NCBI RefSeq assembly: GCF_902150025.1 | Contig: NZ_CABFVS010000004.1 | Span: 1-64,000, forward strand | Origin: Bartonella massiliensis | GTDB taxonomy: Bacteria; Pseudomonadota; Alphaproteobacteria; Rhizobiales; Rhizobiaceae | Length of the DNA: 64,000 nt | Direction of reading: 5' to 3' | Shown: positions 8,301 through 17,932 of the stretch, in pieces | Numbering within the stretch: the first letter of the stretch is position 1 | Layout of the letters: each line of letters begins with the position of its first letter | Notes under the pieces: generated by a model | Told to the model about the DNA's origin: nothing | Databases searched by the model: none | Seen by the model: only the letters and a program-made list of their open reading frames with translations | Position numbers and translations under genes: made by a program

Positions 8301-10282
8301 ATCTGATTAGCGATTTGCTGGCGGATAACAGCACCCGACGGGCACGCCAGAAAGAACTGGATATTCGTGTTATTGTTGGCAATCCCCCTTATTCTTCTGG
8401 ACAAAAAAGCGAAAACGACAATGCAAAAAATATTGGCTATCCTAAACTGGATCGTTGCATTGGAGAAACTTATGCCGTTCAATCTAAAGCAACCTATGTA
8501 CAAACACTTTATGATAGTTACATTCGTGCTATTCGCTGGGCAAGTGATCGCATAAAGAGTAGTGGTGTTATTGGTTTTGTGACAAATGCGAGTTTTATCA
8601 GTAGTCACTCTACGGATGGTTTACGAAAATATTTAGTCGAGGAATTTAGCAGTCTTTATATCTTCCATTTGCGGGGAAATCAGCGGACCTCTGGCGAACT
8701 TTCTCGAAAAGAAGGGGGTAAAATTTTTGGTGCCGGAAGTCGAGCACCCATTGCTATTTCTATTCTGGTAAAAAATCCAGATGCACAGCAACATGGGAAA
8801 ATATATTTTCATGACATTGGCGATTATCTCACGACAAAAGATAAACTCCGTGAGCTTCAGCGATTAGGCAGCGTTGATGGCGTCAAACATGAATATGGAT
8901 GGCAGACAATTACACCGGATGAACATGGTGATTGGCTCAATCAGCGCAACAGTGATTTTGAAAAATTTCTAGCTTTAGGTGACAAGAAGGGTCGTGATAA
9001 AAGACTCTTTGAAAATTTTTCTTGTGGTATTGTAACCAGTCGTGATGCATGGGCATATAATGCAAGCCGTGAAGCTTTAGAGAGCAATATGAGCCATATG
9101 ATTGCTTTTTATAATAATGAAGTGGAACGTTTTAATAGCGCTTATGGACATGCTGATCGCAAGGTACGTACAAATGCTGTAAACGATTTTGTTAACACGG
9201 ATGTTACAAAGATCAGTTGGAGTCATAATGTTAAACAAGAATTAGTAAGAGGAAAAGTTTCCGAATTTGAAAATGATTGCTTAGTTCAGAGTTTGTATCG
9301 TCCTTTTACACGACAGTGGCTCTATTATAATCGTACTTTCAATGAGAGAGTATATCAAATGCCGTGTATTTTTCCTCTAGAAAAGACAGTTGAAAATAGG
9401 GTCATACAAGTTACAGGTATAGGAGGAAAAAAGAGTTTTTCTGTTCTTATGATTAAGAATTTGATTGATTATCAAGTGATAGAGAATGGTCAATGTTTTC
9501 CACGGTATGTTTATGAAGATGGTGCTTTAGAAGATAAAGAAGGAAATTTGGTTCATTTATTTGCCAACCTTGCAGAGGAAAGCAAAAAAGCTGGTTTAGA
9601 GCGGCGTGATGCACTCACAGATGAAGGGTTAGCTTATTTTAAGGCGGCATATCCTGGTGAAGTAATTACAAAGGATGATTTGTTTTATTATATTTATGGG
9701 GTCTTGCATTCGGAAGATTATCGTGCGCGTTATGCGCATAATCTGTCTAAAGAATTGCCGCGAATTCCAACGGTCAAAAAAGCAGAAGACTTTTGGGCTT
9801 TTGTGGAAGCGGGGCGAAAGCTTGGTGATTTGCACATGAATTACGAAGAGGTTGAGCCCTATCCGGTGACCTATAAACAAGGCGATCCAAAAACTTGGGT
9901 GATTTCTGATGCGGTGAGTTTCTATCGTGTTCAAGCGATGAAATTTGCCGGTAAGCGCGGGGCTATTGATAAAAGTACTGTTGTTTACAATGCGAATATC
10001 ACCATGCAAAATATTCCTCTTGAAGCTTATGATTATGTGGTCAATGGCAGGTCTGCTCTTGAATGGGTGATGGAGCGACAGATTGTCAAAACGGATAAAG
10101 CGAGCGGCATTGTGAATGATGCCAACCGCTATGCTGTTGAGACGGTGGGTAATCCAGCCTATCCTTTAGAATTGTTTCAACGGGTTATTACGGTAAGTTT
10201 AGAAACCATGAAAATTGTACGCAGTCTGCCAAAATTGGAAGTGCGAGAAACTGAAAAGGTTAAGTTATCCATTGTGCGGTAA
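5333..10282 (+). CDS. Type ISP restriction-modification enzyme (nuclease-helicase-methylase in one chain)
   Basis: Single-polypeptide enzyme of 1649 residues that should recognise, methylate and, after ATP-driven translocation, cut unmethylated foreign DNA. Domains in order: an Mrr-like PD-(D/E)XK nuclease (E26, D66, QCK 81-83); a superfamily 2 helicase with Walker A ACGTGKT (about 194-200), DEAH box CDEAH (about 324-328), motif III TATP (about 359) and motif VI QAVGRVMRR (about 577); a gamma-type N6-adenine methyltransferase with motif I DPFTGTGTF (about 910) and motif IV NPPY (1017-1020); and a C-terminal target-recognition region. The architecture and length match the LlaGI/LlaBIII group. 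All catalytic motifs look intact and the frame is unbroken, so it is probably active. It stands alone between repeat-filled gaps, as expected of an acquired defence gene. Start ATG 5333 has GGTGGGA upstream. Confidence 0.93.
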   Translation: MTTLQSLLQTYRDEARTKRDKGTYFERLALAYLTHDPIQSGFYEKVQTFKDWAHENDWDGRDTGIDLVAKLRHEDGFAAIQCKFYDESYRIKKADIDSFISASGKEPFKQRVVIDSTMNAWSDNAEAMIRGQDIPVNRIGLSDLQKSPIRWEIFAAKGQVELEGKKKLRSHQQEALRFVRAGLMQADRGKLIMACGTGKTFTSLKIAEDLAGKGKFVLFLVPSLALMSQTVREWTTDAEIGLRSFAVCSDTQVGKRRKNSDDVAEIDVCDLAFPATTDAAKLAEQAGKSVADEMSVVFATYQSIQVIADAQKNYGFPTFDLIICDEAHRTTGATLEGEDESNFVKVHSNDVIRAKKRLYMTATPRIFGDNAKSRANEANAVLASMDDEKLFGKTLFYRGFSWAVQHNLLTDYKVIVLAMDEKLVSSAVQKRLSDSESALILDDATKIIGCYKALTKQDMKADVGGDRHPMQRALAFCKDIRSSELVRDEFSAVVEEYLEYTQGNAENAPFLQCEVEHVDGKFKAKDRSALLDWLKAESGDDVCRILTNARCLSEGVDVPALDAIMFLNPRKSQIDVVQAVGRVMRRSEGKKMGYVILPIGVPAGVPVEQALNNNDKYRVVWQILNALRAHDDRFDATINKASLGQDISNVIEIIGVTQSSELQAVTAVVDNLPVRSKAASSRIGSSAPDLLLTDGQGELSFPVDELSRAIMAKIVKKCGTRDYWEDWASNIAEIAKNHITRLTGLLAEPETRARQAFDQFLAELRDDLNNTITEADAIEMLAQHIITRPVFQVLFEGYQFTRENPVSRAMQRMLDVLDEANLNKESKDLEKFYASVKLRASGITDPQAKQRLIVELYDKFFRYAFPRTVEKLGIVYTPVEVVDFILHSVNDVLEKEFGQTLGSSGVHIMDPFTGTGTFITRLLQSGLITPEEMKHKYCHEIHANEIVLLAYYIAAINIETTYHGLMGGDYVPFEGICLTDTFQLYEQDKDLISDLLADNSTRRARQKELDIRVIVGNPPYSSGQKSENDNAKNIGYPKLDRCIGETYAVQSKATYVQTLYDSYIRAIRWASDRIKSSGVIGFVTNASFISSHSTDGLRKYLVEEFSSLYIFHLRGNQRTSGELSRKEGGKIFGAGSRAPIAISILVKNPDAQQHGKIYFHDIGDYLTTKDKLRELQRLGSVDGVKHEYGWQTITPDEHGDWLNQRNSDFEKFLALGDKKGRDKRLFENFSCGIVTSRDAWAYNASREALESNMSHMIAFYNNEVERFNSAYGHADRKVRTNAVNDFVNTDVTKISWSHNVKQELVRGKVSEFENDCLVQSLYRPFTRQWLYYNRTFNERVYQMPCIFPLEKTVENRVIQVTGIGGKKSFSVLMIKNLIDYQVIENGQCFPRYVYEDGALEDKEGNLVHLFANLAEESKKAGLERRDALTDEGLAYFKAAYPGEVITKDDLFYYIYGVLHSEDYRARYAHNLSKELPRIPTVKKAEDFWAFVEAGRKLGDLHMNYEEVEPYPVTYKQGDPKTWVISDAVSFYRVQAMKFAGKRGAIDKSTVVYNANITMQNIPLEAYDYVVNGRSALEWVMERQIVKTDKASGIVNDANRYAVETVGNPAYPLELFQRVITVSLETMKIVRSLPKLEVRETEKVKLSIVR

Positions 10283-10394
10283 AATAGTGTCGAGTTCTAA
10301 CAAGATGGAACTTTCATATATTTTTGCCAACTCGTGGGTGTAGCGATAAGCCCTTGAAGTTTGCGGTGGTCTATAAGGGGGGCATGTTTTTCTT

Positions 10395-10800
10395 AATGGG
10401 TCACGCCTCTCACGTAAAACAGAGCGCCACCCAGTTGCTAATCTACGGGTTTGTTTTAAGAGACATTTCTTAAAGTAGTCACACCTATTTCACGGCGTTG
10501 ACCATGAATGGTATAATGGTAAAGCCCCCTGGAATAATATAAAATCCATTGATCACCCCCCATCTTTACGTTTGTGAAGTAACAAGCCGACATCATCACA
10601 CACTTTGCCAGCCTTAGAATGTTGCGATAAGCTCTTGGCACTTAAGACGATTCATAAGAGGCATTTTTAGTCCTTTCTTTAACAGTTTTTAACCACATAC
10701 CAGCCCTGCTTATGACGTTTAAGCAAGTGATTTGGGTTGATTCAACAGAGAGCATATTTGCAATGAGAGAATCATAGGGTATTTAGGATTCTTATTTAAG
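10395..10800 (-). repeat. Dispersed integrase-remnant repeat, copy 2
   Basis: Read on the minus strand, the repeat starts with the hairpin/leader (10740-10800). It then encodes a decayed integrase N-terminus in which DQWILYY, YTIHGQRREIGVTTLRNVS are readable (10456-10641), the DUF4102 pattern of prophage tyrosine recombinases. No complete gene remains. Confidence 0.8.
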
Positions 10801-10889
10801 ATAAAGAGCTCTAGTCTTTATTCATCAATAGGGTATTGATCATAAAACATCCTATGCAATAAGGAAGTTAAAGTTTTGAGATATGAGCT

Positions 10890-11000
10890 TTAGCGACAGG
10901 GGTGAATATCTTTAAGGGATTGCTTGTCGCGCTTTATATGAGAGTGAACCCTATAAAGGAGGAAGCAAAGTGGAACTTGCTTTATTGCCACCCGCTTTTG
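10890..11000 (+). repeat. Second diverged repeat (resembles 44080-44260)
   Basis: The string around GGTGAATATCTTTAAGGG followed by a GGAGGAAGCAAAGT-type segment has a diverged relative at 44080-44260. Neither copy encodes anything I recognise. It may be debris of the same mobile element. Confidence 0.35.
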
Positions 11001-11094
11001 TTCCTTTTGTTCTATTAATAGGGTCACGTCCGTTACGAAGAAAAAACGCCCGCCCCAAGCGGAATATATTTGCGTTGCATATTCATGTGCTTGT

Positions 11095-11350
11095 GTTAAA
11101 AGAACATCTCTCAATGCTCGTAAAACTCATTTTACGACGGCAGCCTGTACAAGAGTATAACGATAAAGCTCCAATGAAGTGTATAAAATTTATAGGGCGC
11201 CTCCTCTTTACGTTTCAGAAAAGAGCAAGCCAACACTCTCATACATTTTGCTCACTCGTGGGTGTTGCAATGAGCCCTTGGAGTTTGAGATACTTTATAA
11301 GAGGCATGCCTTTCTTGTACAGTTTTATTCCAGATCCAAGCAGTGCTTTG
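11095..11350 (-). repeat. Dispersed integrase-remnant repeat, copy 3
   Basis: A diverged minus-strand copy. Landmarks shared with the other copies are AGAACATCTCTCAA (the RDVSL region), ATAACGATAAAGC, GTTGCAATGAGCCCTTGG and ATAAGAGGCATGCC. It is heavily decayed and lacks the hairpin. Confidence 0.65.
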
Positions 11351-11839
11351 ATGATTTTTCTGGTGTTCGTTGCTCATCTCTTATACTGAAGCAATTAAAA
11401 TCTTTTCTTATACGTCACAAATAGAGCATGTTATTATTAAAAAGGCATAAAAATGTTCTTGTATGCTCTCAAGTGATAAGGGCTGTTATGGACACGTTTG
11501 GGGATATGGGAGAGGTGTGTGGTTTGCTCCTTTTATGAAGCCTACGGTGGTTCTATAATATGTCTGGAGAACTTTATTGATAAGGGTTGTCTTAATATAT
11601 TGTGAGATGGCATTGATAGATCTGTGCTGTGAGAGATGTTTTTTAAAGCGGGTGAAGGTACAACACAGTGACAGGTGTCTTGGGGCGTTTTGCTTTGCAT
11701 GAAGATAAGGGGTTGCTTGTCGCGTCTGATAGAGTAGAATATTGACCAGCAGTTGGGATCTAATCAAAAGAAGCTAATCTTTAAATGAGATGAGAAAGAG
11801 ACTTTCATTTTTTATAACGATAAAGTCATTCATTGAGCA

Positions 11840-12120
11840 TCCCCATCTTTACGCTTGTGTAGGATTAAGCCGACATCATCACACACTTTGCCAGCCTTAG
11901 AATGTTGCGATAAGCTCTTGGCACTTAAGACGATTCATGAAAAACCATTTTAGTCCTTTCTTTAACAGTTTTTACTCATACGCCAACCCCACTTATGAGG
12001 TGAAAAGGAATGATTTTGATTGATTCAAGATAAACAAGTTTGAAATAAGAAAATCTTACGCTATTCGGGTTTCTAATTCAATATGAGCAACACTATATTA
12101 TTATAAATCAATGTATTGTC
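11840..12120 (-). repeat. Dispersed integrase-remnant repeat, copy 4
   Basis: Nearly identical to copy 2 over roughly 100 bases (GCCGACATCATCACACAC, CCAGCCTTAGAATGTTGCG, GCACTTAAGACGATTCAT). It continues into the leader and hairpin region (12010-12080) and the end motif TATAAATCAATGTATTG. The remainder of 12121-12520 has no feature apart from a G10 run at 12507-12516, just past the ydcF stop codon. Confidence 0.8.
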
Positions 12121-12520
12121 TAAGGTTCCGGGGAGATGTCAACGTTATTGTCTTATGGCTTGATTGTATATCTGTTGGTTGAGAGTTTATAGTCTAATAC
12201 AGTTCTTAATGATTTTAGTGTTTTTTATTATTGTTATTTAGGGTTGTGGGTGATGTGAAGCCATAGCACTAGAAAAATCATCGAATAAAGCAAGCGTTTT
12301 AGTGTTTAGAATATCGTTACAATCATCATGCGGATAGTGTGGGTAGTGTATATTTGTGGGAAAATGATCACGTAAGAAATATAAAAATTGAGGGAATAGT
12401 TGACTGGGTTAAGCTTAAAGTAAGGCTCTTGAGCGGACAGTGGAGTGGATAAAAAAGTTTAAAGTCATAAAGGGGAAAGGCCAAGGGAAAAGTCAGAGGA
12501 AAGGCTGGGGGGGGGGAAGA

Positions 12521-13183
12521 TCAGAAGGCTGTTCTGATGTAGACTTGGAGCGTTTTAATATATTGGATTATAAGAATGCGGAATTGATTGATCTGTTGTA
12601 TTGTGCTTTCCGCATTACTTTTTTTAACAGGGTAAGCAATGAAATGGATATCAGGCATGAGATATTTAAGCTCACGCATTGAGCGCCATATGTGGTAGTC
12701 ATGGGTGACAATATAAAGGGTTTTATAATGGTGTTTTTTAATCCAAGCGGCACTTTCTTCAGCGTTTCCTCTGGTGTTAATTGCCTGATGCCCAATGTCA
12801 ATACAACAGGATACAAGCCGTGGGCTAATATGCATATTATGCATAAAACCCTTTAGATTGGTTGAGGTGTTAACACCACTGATGAGGAGTCGTGAACCAA
12901 GCCCCTTTTGTAAGAGATGAAGTCCTATCTCTATTCGGTTTTCTCCGCCTGTAAGCACAATGATGGCATCGGCTTTGGGCAGAGGCGTTGGGGGGGAAAG
13001 CTGTTCGGTTTTTTCAGAAAAAATAATAAAACCACCCCAAAAAATGAAAAAAATGACAGTAAGAGTAAGGGTTGTGGGTGGAAAATAGCGAAATAAGCAG
13101 CCGAGAGACCAATTATAATGGAGCCGTTTTGCAACAGAGTGTTCTAAATAGTTTTGCGTTGATGAGTTAGAGCTGCGAGTCAT
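12521..13183 (-). CDS. YdcF family protein (DUF218)
   Basis: Protein of 220 residues with one N-terminal membrane segment (about residues 36-56) and a DUF218 domain. The motifs ADAIIVLTGGENRIEIGL, TRGNAEESAAWI and THDYHIWRSMREL are typical of this widespread family, which is linked to cell-envelope functions; its exact activity is not settled. It lies 3 bases after ftsX and is probably the third gene of the ftsEX operon. The stop codon is followed within 5 bases by a homopolymer of 10 C on the coding strand, so the 3' end could vary between strains. Confidence 0.85.
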   Translation of the reverse strand: MTRSSNSSTQNYLEHSVAKRLHYNWSLGCLFRYFPPTTLTLTVIFFIFWGGFIIFSEKTEQLSPPTPLPKADAIIVLTGGENRIEIGLHLLQKGLGSRLLISGVNTSTNLKGFMHNMHISPRLVSCCIDIGHQAINTRGNAEESAAWIKKHHYKTLYIVTHDYHIWRSMRELKYLMPDIHFIAYPVKKSNAESTIQQINQFRILIIQYIKTLQVYIRTAF

Positions 13184-13186
13184 AAA

Positions 13187-14140
13187 TTAAAATAAACCAT
13201 TTTCACATTGATCGATTTTTTTCAATTGCGTTAAAATAGTCATGCGGTTTGTAAGAGTAGTGAGAAAAGAAACGAAAATAATAAGGAGGATGATTTTTCC
13301 ATAAGGAATGGAACTTATGGAAATATGTCCAAACAAAGCCGTTACTTGGCTGGCTTTTGCTCTTCCTAGATTATACTTCGACCAGAGGCAAAAGGCTGAA
13401 AATAAAAATATGCTTGTAAGCCCCCCATATAAGGCTCCGCGCAGCGCAGTTTTAAAAAAATGCCAATCAAATTGGCGCGCAATGAAAAGGGTTTCAGTCC
13501 CAAGGAAATATAACACATTGATAATATGGGCATTTTCTGCCAATGCATTGCGGGTGGCAAAAATGATGGTGAGGATAAGAGAGCCTAAAACCAATGCTAA
13601 AATTGAAAAACCAATGAAAACTGTGGTAAATGCCATGGTTGTAAAACGTTTGACCCAAAAACGGTGATCGTCAAATTGACCACCTGGAATTTGAGTTTTA
13701 ATGGCATGATTGATGGCGGCAAAATCGCTTTCTGCATTTTCTTTTAGGGTGACAATAATAAGACGGGGAAGAGGCAGTTCGTTCAAATTAAAACCGGTTC
13801 CAAGCCATGGTTCCAGTAACTTTTCCGTGGCTGTTTGGTCAACTATTTTTGCATCTTGCACACCGGAAAAGGTTTTAACCAATTGTACAGCATCATGAAG
13901 TGCTTTGTTGATATCAACATTGTCAACGGGGCGTATTTGTATTGTTGCTTCATAGCTAATCTGATTGCTCCAATTTTTAGCAGAACGCTGGACTAAATCA
14001 ACACCAATTAAGGTGAGGCTTGAGAGAAATGTCATAATAGCAATTACGGCAACCAATGCTTTTCCAGAAATATTGTTACTGGGAATAATCGCTGTTGTGT
14101 TTTTTTTATTGTTGGTAAAAATGGAAAAAACTTTATTCAT
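13187..14140 (-). CDS. ftsX: Cell division protein FtsX (ABC permease-like)
   Basis: Inner-membrane protein of 317 residues with the FtsX layout: one transmembrane helix near residue 30-50, an extracytoplasmic domain, then three further helices. FtsX with FtsE couples ATP hydrolysis at the septum to activation of peptidoglycan hydrolases. Its start overlaps the end of ftsE by 8 bases, the usual arrangement. Sequence is more diverged than FtsE, as is normal for this protein, so recognition rests on size, topology and its partner gene. Confidence 0.9.
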   Translation of the reverse strand: MNKVFSIFTNNKKNTTAIIPSNNISGKALVAVIAIMTFLSSLTLIGVDLVQRSAKNWSNQISYEATIQIRPVDNVDINKALHDAVQLVKTFSGVQDAKIVDQTATEKLLEPWLGTGFNLNELPLPRLIIVTLKENAESDFAAINHAIKTQIPGGQFDDHRFWVKRFTTMAFTTVFIGFSILALVLGSLILTIIFATRNALAENAHIINVLYFLGTETLFIARQFDWHFFKTALRGALYGGLTSIFLFSAFCLWSKYNLGRAKASQVTALFGHISISSIPYGKIILLIIFVSFLTTLTNRMTILTQLKKIDQCENGLF

Positions 14141-14792
14141 GAATCGTCATCCGTCCATTATGGAGAAGCATACGCCGTGCTGCAACTTGTTCCATTAAGG
14201 CGATATCATGGGTGGCAATGATAACAGCTGTTCCAAAACGATTTAATTCAATAAACAAACGCAGAAGGCGTTTTGCCAAGGGCGGATCAACATTTCCTGT
14301 TGGTTCATCCGCAAGCAGAATTTCTGGTTGATCAATAAGCGCGCGTGCAATGGCGACCCTTTGTTTTTCTCCACCAGAAAGAACCGGTGGTAAAACATGA
14401 ATATGATCTCCAAGACCGACCCAACAGAGAAGATCTTCTACTTCACTGCGATAGGTTGCCTCTTCTTGTCCTTTAATGCGTAAAGGTAAGGAAACATTTT
14501 CATAAGTGGTCATATGGTCGAGCAAACGAAAATCTTGAAAAACCACACCGATACGTTGTCGTAGTGCAGGGAGTTCTTGTCGTTTGAGTAAAGCTGTATC
14601 TGTTCCAAATAAATCAATATGACCGCGGGTGGGTTTGAGCGCCAAAAACATCAGACGCATTAAAGATGTTTTCCCTGCTCCAGAGGCACCAGTGAGAAAT
14701 TGAAATGATCCAGCAGGAATATGAAAGCTAATATCACGAAGGACCTCCGGGCCCATTCCATAGCGCAGACCGACATTTTCAAAATGAATCAC
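14133..14792 (-). CDS. ftsE: Cell division ATP-binding protein FtsE
   Basis: ABC ATPase of 219 residues. Walker A is GASGAGKTS (35-43), the signature LSGGEKQR and Walker B ILLADEPTGNVD follow, and the H-loop is ATHDIAL. It pairs with FtsX at the division site and energises the FtsEX complex. First gene of ftsE-ftsX-ydcF on the minus strand; its promoter should lie in the gap 14793-15334. All catalytic motifs are intact. Confidence 0.95.
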   Translation of the reverse strand: MIHFENVGLRYGMGPEVLRDISFHIPAGSFQFLTGASGAGKTSLMRLMFLALKPTRGHIDLFGTDTALLKRQELPALRQRIGVVFQDFRLLDHMTTYENVSLPLRIKGQEEATYRSEVEDLLCWVGLGDHIHVLPPVLSGGEKQRVAIARALIDQPEILLADEPTGNVDPPLAKRLLRLFIELNRFGTAVIIATHDIALMEQVAARRMLLHNGRMTIHE

Positions 14793-15334
14793 TTTTTATT
14801 ATTACTCCTGATCTTATATTGCATTATTTATTCTAAAAATTATAGCTTTCTTTCATCATGCTAAGCTTTTGTTGTAAATTTGTTCATTTCAGAGTTCATG
14901 TTTTTTTCTACGCTTTTGTTGTCGATAAATATTCCTGTTCAAGAATATCATCACTTATACTTGCTCTTTTTAACTTTATTTATGATTTTAACAGGAATTT
15001 CAAAGTGATTCTAGCATAAACATGAAAATCATCTTGCCTTTTTGCTTAGAGGCTTTTTTTGCATTGGGTAGGCATTAAACGATTCAAAAAGGTTCTGTTG
15101 TTCTTTTTATCTCATTTTCTTGTTCGCATTTATCCTCCAATTCTGGCCTATTCCAATTTGGAAGTTTTTTTAATTGTTCCTTTTTTATTATGAAGAAACC
15201 CGTTTTTTGTTAACGTTATTGAGCTTCTCATAAATTATTTTCTTAATTCTTATCGGTGGTTTTTATAACAATGCTGAGCTAATTTTAGCAAAAGAAATAA
15301 AAACCACCCTGTTTTATAGTAAAGTTTGGTTTCT
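14793..15334. other. Gap between acs and ftsE
   Basis: AT-rich, no gene, RNA or repeat recognised. It must contain the 3' end of the acs transcript and the ftsE promoter. A weak inverted pair AAACCA...TGGTTT just past the acs stop, followed by T's on the minus strand (15296-15333), could be the acs terminator but its loop is long. Confidence 0.35.
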
Positions 15335-17278
15335 TTAATCTTGTCGGTTAGCAATCAACTCTTCAACAACTTGTGGTTCTGCAAGGGTTGAAATATCTCC
15401 AAGATTATCAAAATCGTTTTCAGCAATTTTTCGTAAAATACGTCTCATAATTTTTCCTGATCGCGTTTTGGGGAGTTGCGGAGCAAACTGAACTTTATCC
15501 AATATGGCAATGGAGCCTATTTCCTTTCTGACATGTTTTATAAGGTTGTTTTGCAATTCTTCACTTGGGGTTATTCCTTCCATAAGCGTGATAAAACTGT
15601 AAATGCCTTGTCCTTTAATGGGATGCGGGTAACCTACAGTAGCCGCTTCTGATACAGCTGGATGAGAAACAAGGGCTGATTCAATTTCAGCGGTTCCTAA
15701 CCTATGTCCAGAGACATTGAGAATGTCATCAACGCGTCCCGTAATCCAGTAATAGCCATCACTATCGCGTTTACTGCCATCACCTGAAAAATATTTTCCT
15801 TTATAGGCGGAAAAATAAGTTTGAATAAAGCGTTCATGATTCTTATAAAGCGTTCGCATTTGTCCAGGCCATGAATCACTGATACAAAGATTGCCTTCTG
15901 CTTCCCCCTCTAAAACATTGCCATCGGCATCAACAATTTGCGGTTGAACACCAAAAAAAGGACGCGTGGCTGATCCCGCTTTTAGGGGTATTGCACCGGG
16001 CAAAGGGGTGATCATATGTCCCCCTGTTTCTGTTTGCCACCATGTATCGAGAATTGGACAACGGTCATTTCCAACGGTATGATAAAACCATTTCCATGCC
16101 TCTGGATTAATCGGTTCTCCCACGGTCCCTAAAAGACGCAAAGATGTCCTTGCTGAGCGTTCAACAAATGAATTTCCTGCTCCCATTAAAGTACGGATAG
16201 CTGTTGGGGCAGTATAAAGCGTATTGACTTGGTGTTTATCGACAATGTCCCAAAATCTGCCCTTGTCAGGAAAGGTTGGCGTGCCTTCAAACATTAAAGT
16301 GGTCGCACCGTTGCATAACGGTCCATAGACCAAATAAGAATGCCCCGTAATCCAGCCAATATCAGCTGTACACCAGTAAACTTCATCTGGATGATAATCA
16401 AAAACATATTGATGGGTCATTGATGCAAAAACAAGATAGCCTGCGGTGGTATGCAAAACACCCTTCGGTTTGCCAGTTGAGCCTGAAGTATAAAGAATAA
16501 AAAGCGGATCTTCAGCATTCATGGGTTCTGCTGGACAGTCTATTTTAGCATGCGCTATCTCTTCATGGTACCAAAAATCACGCCCCTCTACCCATTGAAT
16601 GGGTCCACAAGTGCGTCGTATAACCATGACTTGGTTGACATGCATGTTTTGACGGGCGGCAATCTCGATGGCATGATCAACAGTGTCTTTTAAGTTGATC
16701 TGTTTGCCACCACGCAAGCCTTGATCAGCGGTAATAACGAAGGTTGATTCACAGTCAACAAGGCGCCCTGCTATTGCTTCAGCAGAAAAGCCAGCAAAAA
16801 TCACCGAATGAACAGCACCAATGCGAGCACAAGCGAGCATAGCATAGGCTGCTTCGGGAATCATAGGGAGATAAATAGTTACTTTATCGCCTTTCTTAAT
16901 GCCGTGGCTTTTCAAAAGATTAGCAAAACGACAAACATGTTCATAAAGTTCGTTATAGGTTATTTTTTTATCATGATAAGGGTTATCCCCTTCCCAAATG
17001 AGTGCAATGTGGTCGCCATGGGTTTTCAGGTGGCGATCAATACAATTATAGGCAACATTTGTTATCCCGTCCTCGTACCATTTAATCGATACATCTCCAT
17101 TAAAAGAAGTGTTTTTTACTTTTGTAAAAGGTTTAAACCATTCAATGCGTTGACCATGTTTTGCCCAGAAACTTTCTGGATCATTGATGCTTTCTTGATA
17201 CCATTTTTTATAAGTTTCCTCATCAAGCAAAGTATTTTTTTTAATATCTTCTGATATTGGATAAATCTTTTCAATCAT
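15335..17278 (-). CDS. acs: Acetyl-CoA synthetase
   Basis: Cytoplasmic AMP-forming ligase of 647 residues that converts acetate, ATP and CoA to acetyl-CoA. Adenylation motifs are complete: the phosphate loop [11 protein letters not shown] (about 262-272), [24 protein letters not shown] (about 512), and the C-terminal [10 protein letters not shown] whose lysine is K609, the residue acetylated in well-studied Acs enzymes. Start ATG 17278 has AGAGGGAAG just upstream. It is transcribed alone, convergent with nothing nearby. Confidence 0.96.
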   Translation of the reverse strand: MIEKIYPISEDIKKNTLLDEETYKKWYQESINDPESFWAKHGQRIEWFKPFTKVKNTSFNGDVSIKWYEDGITNVAYNCIDRHLKTHGDHIALIWEGDNPYHDKKITYNELYEHVCRFANLLKSHGIKKGDKVTIYLPMIPEAAYAMLACARIGAVHSVIFAGFSAEAIAGRLVDCESTFVITADQGLRGGKQINLKDTVDHAIEIAARQNMHVNQVMVIRRTCGPIQWVEGRDFWYHEEIAHAKIDCPAEPMNAEDPLFILYTSGSTGKPKGVLHTTAGYLVFASMTHQYVFDYHPDEVYWCTADIGWITGHSYLVYGPLCNGATTLMFEGTPTFPDKGRFWDIVDKHQVNTLYTAPTAIRTLMGAGNSFVERSARTSLRLLGTVGEPINPEAWKWFYHTVGNDRCPILDTWWQTETGGHMITPLPGAIPLKAGSATRPFFGVQPQIVDADGNVLEGEAEGNLCISDSWPGQMRTLYKNHERFIQTYFSAYKGKYFSGDGSKRDSDGYYWITGRVDDILNVSGHRLGTAEIESALVSHPAVSEAATVGYPHPIKGQGIYSFITLMEGITPSEELQNNLIKHVRKEIGSIAILDKVQFAPQLPKTRSGKIMRRILRKIAENDFDNLGDISTLAEPQVVEELIANRQD

Positions 17279-17487
17279 GCTTCCCTCTTTTATTATGCTT
17301 GGAAAAATCCGCCATAGTATTTTTTAGGCAAAACTTCCCCATCAGCTTTTCATTTCATTTTAAGGGTAGACTAAAGGACAAAGATTGGAATAGTCAATTT
17401 TTAAAATCTGATGTGATGATATTAAAGAGAGTTTTTACTTATTTAGGATAGGCAAATGTGGTAGAACCTATCATAGTACAGAGCTTT

Positions 17488-17673
17488 TTATAAAAACATA
17501 AAAGAAATTAAAAAATACCCTATAAAAAAGGCAAAGGGAATGAGAGCGCTTTCTTGATGAGAATATTTTTTGTTTCTAAAAGAATAGCTCCCATTAATAT
17601 AAAGCAAAATATCAAAAATAATGAACAGAATTACTGACGATAATGCCATTATAATAGATAATTTCCAATCCAC
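17488..17673 (-). CDS. Small two-helix membrane protein, possible immunity protein
   Basis: Frame of 61 codons starting at GTG 17673 (an internal ATG near 17649 is an alternative). Two hydrophobic helices (about residues 5-27 and 43-61) flank a short charged loop with SFRNKKYSHQES. I do not recognise a family. It lies downstream of, and on the same strand as, the glycine-rich peptide frame at 17933-18187, the arrangement seen for class II bacteriocins and their small membrane immunity proteins. It is AT-rich and lacks a strong ribosome-binding site, so its reality is uncertain. Confidence 0.4.
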   Translation of the reverse strand: MDWKLSIIMALSSVILFIIFDILLYINGSYSFRNKKYSHQESALIPFAFFIGYFLISFMFL

Positions 17674-17747
17674 ACCACAGAATATTTTAAAAGGAATGGC
17701 AGCTATTAGGAGTCATTAATTAGTATGAAAAATATTCCTATGATTTC

Positions 17748-17765
17748 ATAATGAATATTCATTAT
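17748..17765. other. Perfect 18-bp palindrome
   Basis: ATAATGAATATTCATTAT is its own reverse complement. It lies between the glycine-rich peptide frame and the small membrane protein. It may be an operator or a chance AT palindrome. Confidence 0.45.
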
Positions 17766-17932
17766 AAAAAAGTCTTAATTATAAAATGTAATCTATATTA
17801 AATATCTCTGAAAACTATTTTATTCATAGATGTAGATATTTTACTTTGGTATGTTTTTTCAAATATATTTACAAAACTACTAATTTCAGAGATAGCTTTG
17901 TAGCTACTTTTTATAAATTAGAACCAATAATT

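Noticed and set aside
8009-8608. 199-codon minus-strand frame
   Set aside because: Lies entirely within the type ISP gene, opposite its methylase domain; a shadow frame.
12440-12682. 80-codon plus-strand frame with a G-rich start
   Set aside because: Overlaps the ydcF 3' end in the opposite direction and encodes low-complexity residues.
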